This document shows, piece by piece, positions 42,633 through 45,451 of a stretch of 45,451 bases of DNA (within the stretch, counting starts at the first letter, position 1; every line of letters starts with the position of its first letter). The position numbers and the translations under genes are program-made. The notes beneath the pieces are model-generated. The model ran no database searches. It was not told the origin of the DNA and saw only the letters and a program-made list of their open reading frames with translations. This stretch comes from Acholeplasmatales bacterium (GTDB lineage Bacteria; Bacillota_I; Bacilli_A; Acholeplasmatales; Acholeplasmataceae): contig JAITXV010000020.1 of NCBI GenBank assembly GCA_031284605.1, forward strand, positions 1-45,451, given 5' to 3'.

Positions 42633-44606
42633 ATGGTTATGTCCGATGAACTAGCTTCAGCGAAAAATGTTGTAAATACAATATCATTATTAGGAATTGA
42701 TATGATAGAAAATGCTGCTAGTGGGCATCCTGGAATTGTGCTAAGCGCAGCACCAATGATGTACTCACTATATGCTAAAAATATGAATATATTTCCAAAA
42801 GATCCAAAATGGTTTAATAGGGATAGGTTTGTGCTTAGTGCAGGGCATGGATCAGCCCTTTTGTATTCTACTTTATATCTAGCTGGATATGATATAAAGA
42901 TAGAAGATTTAAAAGAATTCAGAAGATTAGGCAGTATTGCTGCCGGTCATCCTGAATATGGGTTAACTCCAGGGGTAGATGCAACAACCGGACCATTAGG
43001 TCAAGGTTTTGCTAATGCGGTAGGAATGGCTATTGCAGAAAGCCACTTAGCCGCTAGATTTAATAAGAGAAATTATAGTATAATTGATCACTATACTTAT
43101 GTAGTGTGTGGGGATGGAGACTTACAAGAAGGTATAACTTGGGAAAGTATAAGTTTAGCTGGTCATTTAGGATTAAGTAAACTAATAGTTTTATTTGATT
43201 CAAACGATGTTCAATTAGATACTTTGACTTCATCTACCACAAGCGATAACATAAAAGAAAAGATAGAAGCATGTAACTGGAATTATATAAAAGTAGGAGT
43301 TGGTACTAGTATACCTCTTATTTCAAACGCAATAGTAAAGGCTAAAGCATGTAGTAAGCCTACTTTAATTGAGATAAAAACAGTAATAGGAAGAGGAACT
43401 ACTAACGAAGGAACTACTAAGGTGCACGGAAGTCCATTAGGAGAAGCAGAGACAATTAAACTTAGAAAAAAACTAAGTTGGAAAAAGCCAGAGTTTGTAA
43501 TATCTAGTTCTATCTCTTCTTTCTTTAGACGCAAAATTATGGATAGATGTAGACCTAATTATGAAAACCATAAAGCATTAATGGAAAATTATAAGGAAAG
43601 GTTTCCAGAAGACTATGCACTATTACAGGAATTTTTAAGTAGTAAAAGAGATTTAAATATTAGTTCCGATATACTTAATTTAAATTTATCAAAAGAATTA
43701 AGTACAAGAAGTATAAGTGGGAAAATATTAAATGAATTAACTAAAAAATATAAGAATATGATTGGAGGAAGTGCTGATTTGTCTTCTAGTACTTTTGTTA
43801 AAGGTCCAGATGGTGATTTTTCTAGAGAAAATAGACTTGGTAGAAATATTAATTTTGGAATTAGGGAACACGCTATGGGAGCAATCGCAAATGGAATAGC
43901 ATTACATGGTGGATTGATTCCATTTATTAGCACATTCTTTACATTTTCTGATTATTTAAAACCAGCAATTAGACTTTCTGCTCTTATGAAATTACCTGTA
44001 ATGTATATTTTCACACACGATTCTATTGCAGTAGGAGAAGACGGACCAACTCACCAACCAATTGAACAACTAACTAGTTTAAGGTGCGTTCCTGATTTGA
44101 ATGTAATGAGACCTTGTTCTACTAATGAAGTAATTGGTGCGTACGATATTGCTTTGAAAAGCGACGTTCCTACGGCTCTTATATTAACTAGACAGCCTAT
44201 TCCAACACTTTTAAATGCATCAATGGATATTAGAAAAGGTGCGTATATAATAAAAGAAGAAGAAAATCCTAAGCAAAAACTAGACTTTATAATGTTATCT
44301 TGCGGTTCTGAAGTTGATTTATGTATTAAAACTGCTACAGATTTTAAAGAAAAGAACGTAAGAGTTGTTAGTATGCCTTCTATGTACTTATTTGAAAAAC
44401 TTTCACCATCACAGAAAAAAGCAATATTACCAGATAACGTACCTGTTATAGCTGTAGAGATGGGGTCTCCAATGTCTTGGTATAAATATGCAAAATATGT
44501 ATACGGCATTGAAAATTTTGGTTATAGTGGAAGAATAGATGAAGTAAAGAAAGAAGCAGGATTTACTTCTAGGCAGTTATGGGAATACGCAAAAGGATGT
44601 ACTTAA
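42633..44606 (+). CDS. tkt: Transketolase
   Basis: Thiamine-diphosphate enzyme moving two-carbon units in the pentose phosphate pathway. The 657-aa length is usual. Motifs: ENAASGHPG near 26-34, SAGHGSALLY near 69-78, the cofactor-binding GDGDLQEG at 160-167 with NDV at 191-193, and INFGIREHAMGA with the catalytic Glu. HDSIAVGEDGPTHQPIEQL completes the second half. ATG 42633 is used here; ATG 42639 is also possible (two residues shorter). mnmG starts 6 bases after the stop. Confidence 0.97.
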   Translation: MVMSDELASAKNVVNTISLLGIDMIENAASGHPGIVLSAAPMMYSLYAKNMNIFPKDPKWFNRDRFVLSAGHGSALLYSTLYLAGYDIKIEDLKEFRRLGSIAAGHPEYGLTPGVDATTGPLGQGFANAVGMAIAESHLAARFNKRNYSIIDHYTYVVCGDGDLQEGITWESISLAGHLGLSKLIVLFDSNDVQLDTLTSSTTSDNIKEKIEACNWNYIKVGVGTSIPLISNAIVKAKACSKPTLIEIKTVIGRGTTNEGTTKVHGSPLGEAETIKLRKKLSWKKPEFVISSSISSFFRRKIMDRCRPNYENHKALMENYKERFPEDYALLQEFLSSKRDLNISSDILNLNLSKELSTRSISGKILNELTKKYKNMIGGSADLSSSTFVKGPDGDFSRENRLGRNINFGIREHAMGAIANGIALHGGLIPFISTFFTFSDYLKPAIRLSALMKLPVMYIFTHDSIAVGEDGPTHQPIEQLTSLRCVPDLNVMRPCSTNEVIGAYDIALKSDVPTALILTRQPIPTLLNASMDIRKGAYIIKEEENPKQKLDFIMLSCGSEVDLCIKTATDFKEKNVRVVSMPSMYLFEKLSPSQKKAILPDNVPVIAVEMGSPMSWYKYAKYVYGIENFGYSGRIDEVKKEAGFTSRQLWEYAKGCT

Positions 44607-44612
44607 ATTACT

Positions 44613-45451
44613 ATGAGATACCACGTCATTATTGTAGGAGCAGGTCACGCTGGCTGTGAGGCAGCAGTATCACTTGCGAAAAGAAACATACAAACAGTTT
44701 TAATAACAGGAAATTTAAAAAATATGGCTTCTTTGCCATGCAACCCATCGATTGGCGGTCCAGCAAAAGGTATACTCGTAAGAGAAATCGATGCTTTAGG
44801 CGGCATTATGGGTACGATGGCTGATAAGTGCCAAATTCAAATAAAAATGTTGAATTCTGGAAACGGTGAAGCAGTTAGAGCGTTAAGGGCACAAATAGAT
44901 AAACAATATTACCCTAGGTTGATGAAAAGAAAACTAAAAAAATACAAATGTTTAACCTTACTTGAAGGTTTAGTAGATAAACTTACTATTGTCAATGGCG
45001 AAGTAAGAGGAGTAGTACTTGCAGATGGCACAAATATTGATTCTAAATATGTATTATTATCTACTGGAACGTATCTAAATAGTCGCTGTCTAACAGGAAA
45101 TGAAGAAAAAATATCTGGTCCAGACAATGAACCGACTACTTTTGGTTTATCTGAACAACTAAAAGAATTAGGATTTGAAGTCATAAGACTAAAGACAGGA
45201 ACTCCACCAAGAATTTTGACTAAATCTATAGATTTTAGTAAAGCAGAGATACAACCTGGAGATAAAAAAATAGATTATTTTAGTCATTATGCATGGAAAG
45301 GGTTTGGAAGAGGCAATTTGCCATGTTATTTAACAAGAACAAATGAACTAACACATCAGGTTATTCTTGAAAATTTGGATAAAAGCGCGATGTATGGTGG
45401 ATTAATAAACGGTAAAGGTCCTAGATATTGTCCATCGATAGAAGATAAAGT
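44613..45451 (+). CDS. mnmG: tRNA uridine-5-carboxymethylaminomethyl modification enzyme MnmG (partial)
   Basis: With MnmE, this FAD enzyme modifies the wobble uridine of several tRNAs. The frame opens MRYHVIIVGAGHAGCEAAVS (FAD-binding GAGHAGCEA at 9-17), followed by CNPSIGGPAKG and LNSGNGEAVRALRAQ. Further on are RLKTGTPPRI, LTHQVILENL and MYGGLINGKGPRYCPS, all hallmarks of the family. It is open for 279 codons to the window edge, so more than half the gene is missing. It follows tkt by 6 bases, probably in the same operon. Confidence 0.97.
   Translation, partial: MRYHVIIVGAGHAGCEAAVSLAKRNIQTVLITGNLKNMASLPCNPSIGGPAKGILVREIDALGGIMGTMADKCQIQIKMLNSGNGEAVRALRAQIDKQYYPRLMKRKLKKYKCLTLLEGLVDKLTIVNGEVRGVVLADGTNIDSKYVLLSTGTYLNSRCLTGNEEKISGPDNEPTTFGLSEQLKELGFEVIRLKTGTPPRILTKSIDFSKAEIQPGDKKIDYFSHYAWKGFGRGNLPCYLTRTNELTHQVILENLDKSAMYGGLINGKGPRYCPSIEDK

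Noticed and set aside
43283-44509. Minus-strand open frames within transketolase
   Set aside because: They are antisense shadows of a clear transketolase gene without ribosome sites or domains.

Overview
The window is about 45 kb of very AT-rich DNA. Gene content and compact spacing suggest a Bacillota (Firmicutes) lineage close to the Mollicutes or Erysipelotrichia (RF39-like). Supporting signs are a small SRP RNA without an Alu domain, a T-box in front of serS, a CIRCE operator in front of htpG, and paired ATP- and PPi-type phosphofructokinases. TGA is read as stop: the SDR gene ends in TGA inside an ATGA overlap with fhs, and every intact enzyme uses TGG for Trp. The taxon is an inference.

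Left part (1-6.8 kb) is an insertion-sequence graveyard. A complete IS1182-family element (316-1810) sits inside an IS4/IS1634-type transposase gene. Its 7-bp target duplication, once removed, restores the broken reading frame exactly. Next to it is a decayed IS1182-like relic (about 2820-3850). Then comes a complete ISAs1-family element (4542-6721) with perfect 17-bp inverted repeats and a perfect 10-bp target duplication. It carries an extra 202-aa gene and has split a small lipoprotein gene.

6.9-11.5 kb holds htpG under a sigma-A promoter with a CIRCE operator, a lipoprotein pseudogene with an in-frame TGA, and a two-gene cassette on the minus strand. The cassette pairs an ABC-type AAA ATPase with a small EGAAE-motif protein, overlaps by 11 bp and has a perfect palindrome at its promoter. 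It is a plausible but unproven defence module.

11.6-23.2 kb is mostly core metabolism and replication: ppdK, a three-copy zinc-ribbon membrane protein family (first copy dead), a PPi-type phosphofructokinase, then on the minus strand dnaE-pfkA, tRNA-Gly(GCC) and pepF. ppdK, PPi-PFK, ATP-PFK and a soluble pyrophosphatase (39.1 kb) together suggest PPi-linked glycolysis.

23.4-31.8 kb is accessory. It has a 1982-aa lipoprotein made of about 24 Listeria-Bacteroides (InlB B-type) repeats, a TfoX-N-like protein, and a Sel1-repeat/coiled-coil protein whose C-terminus carries a HEPN-like RNxxxH motif.

31.8-45.4 kb is housekeeping: a COG2509 FAD protein, HIT protein, serS with T-box, tRNA-Arg(CCT), an SDR-fhs-folD cluster, ppa, yebC, rpmE, tdk (missing three of four expected zinc ligands), tadA, SRP RNA, an unknown two-TM protein, transketolase, and the start of mnmG, which runs off the right edge.
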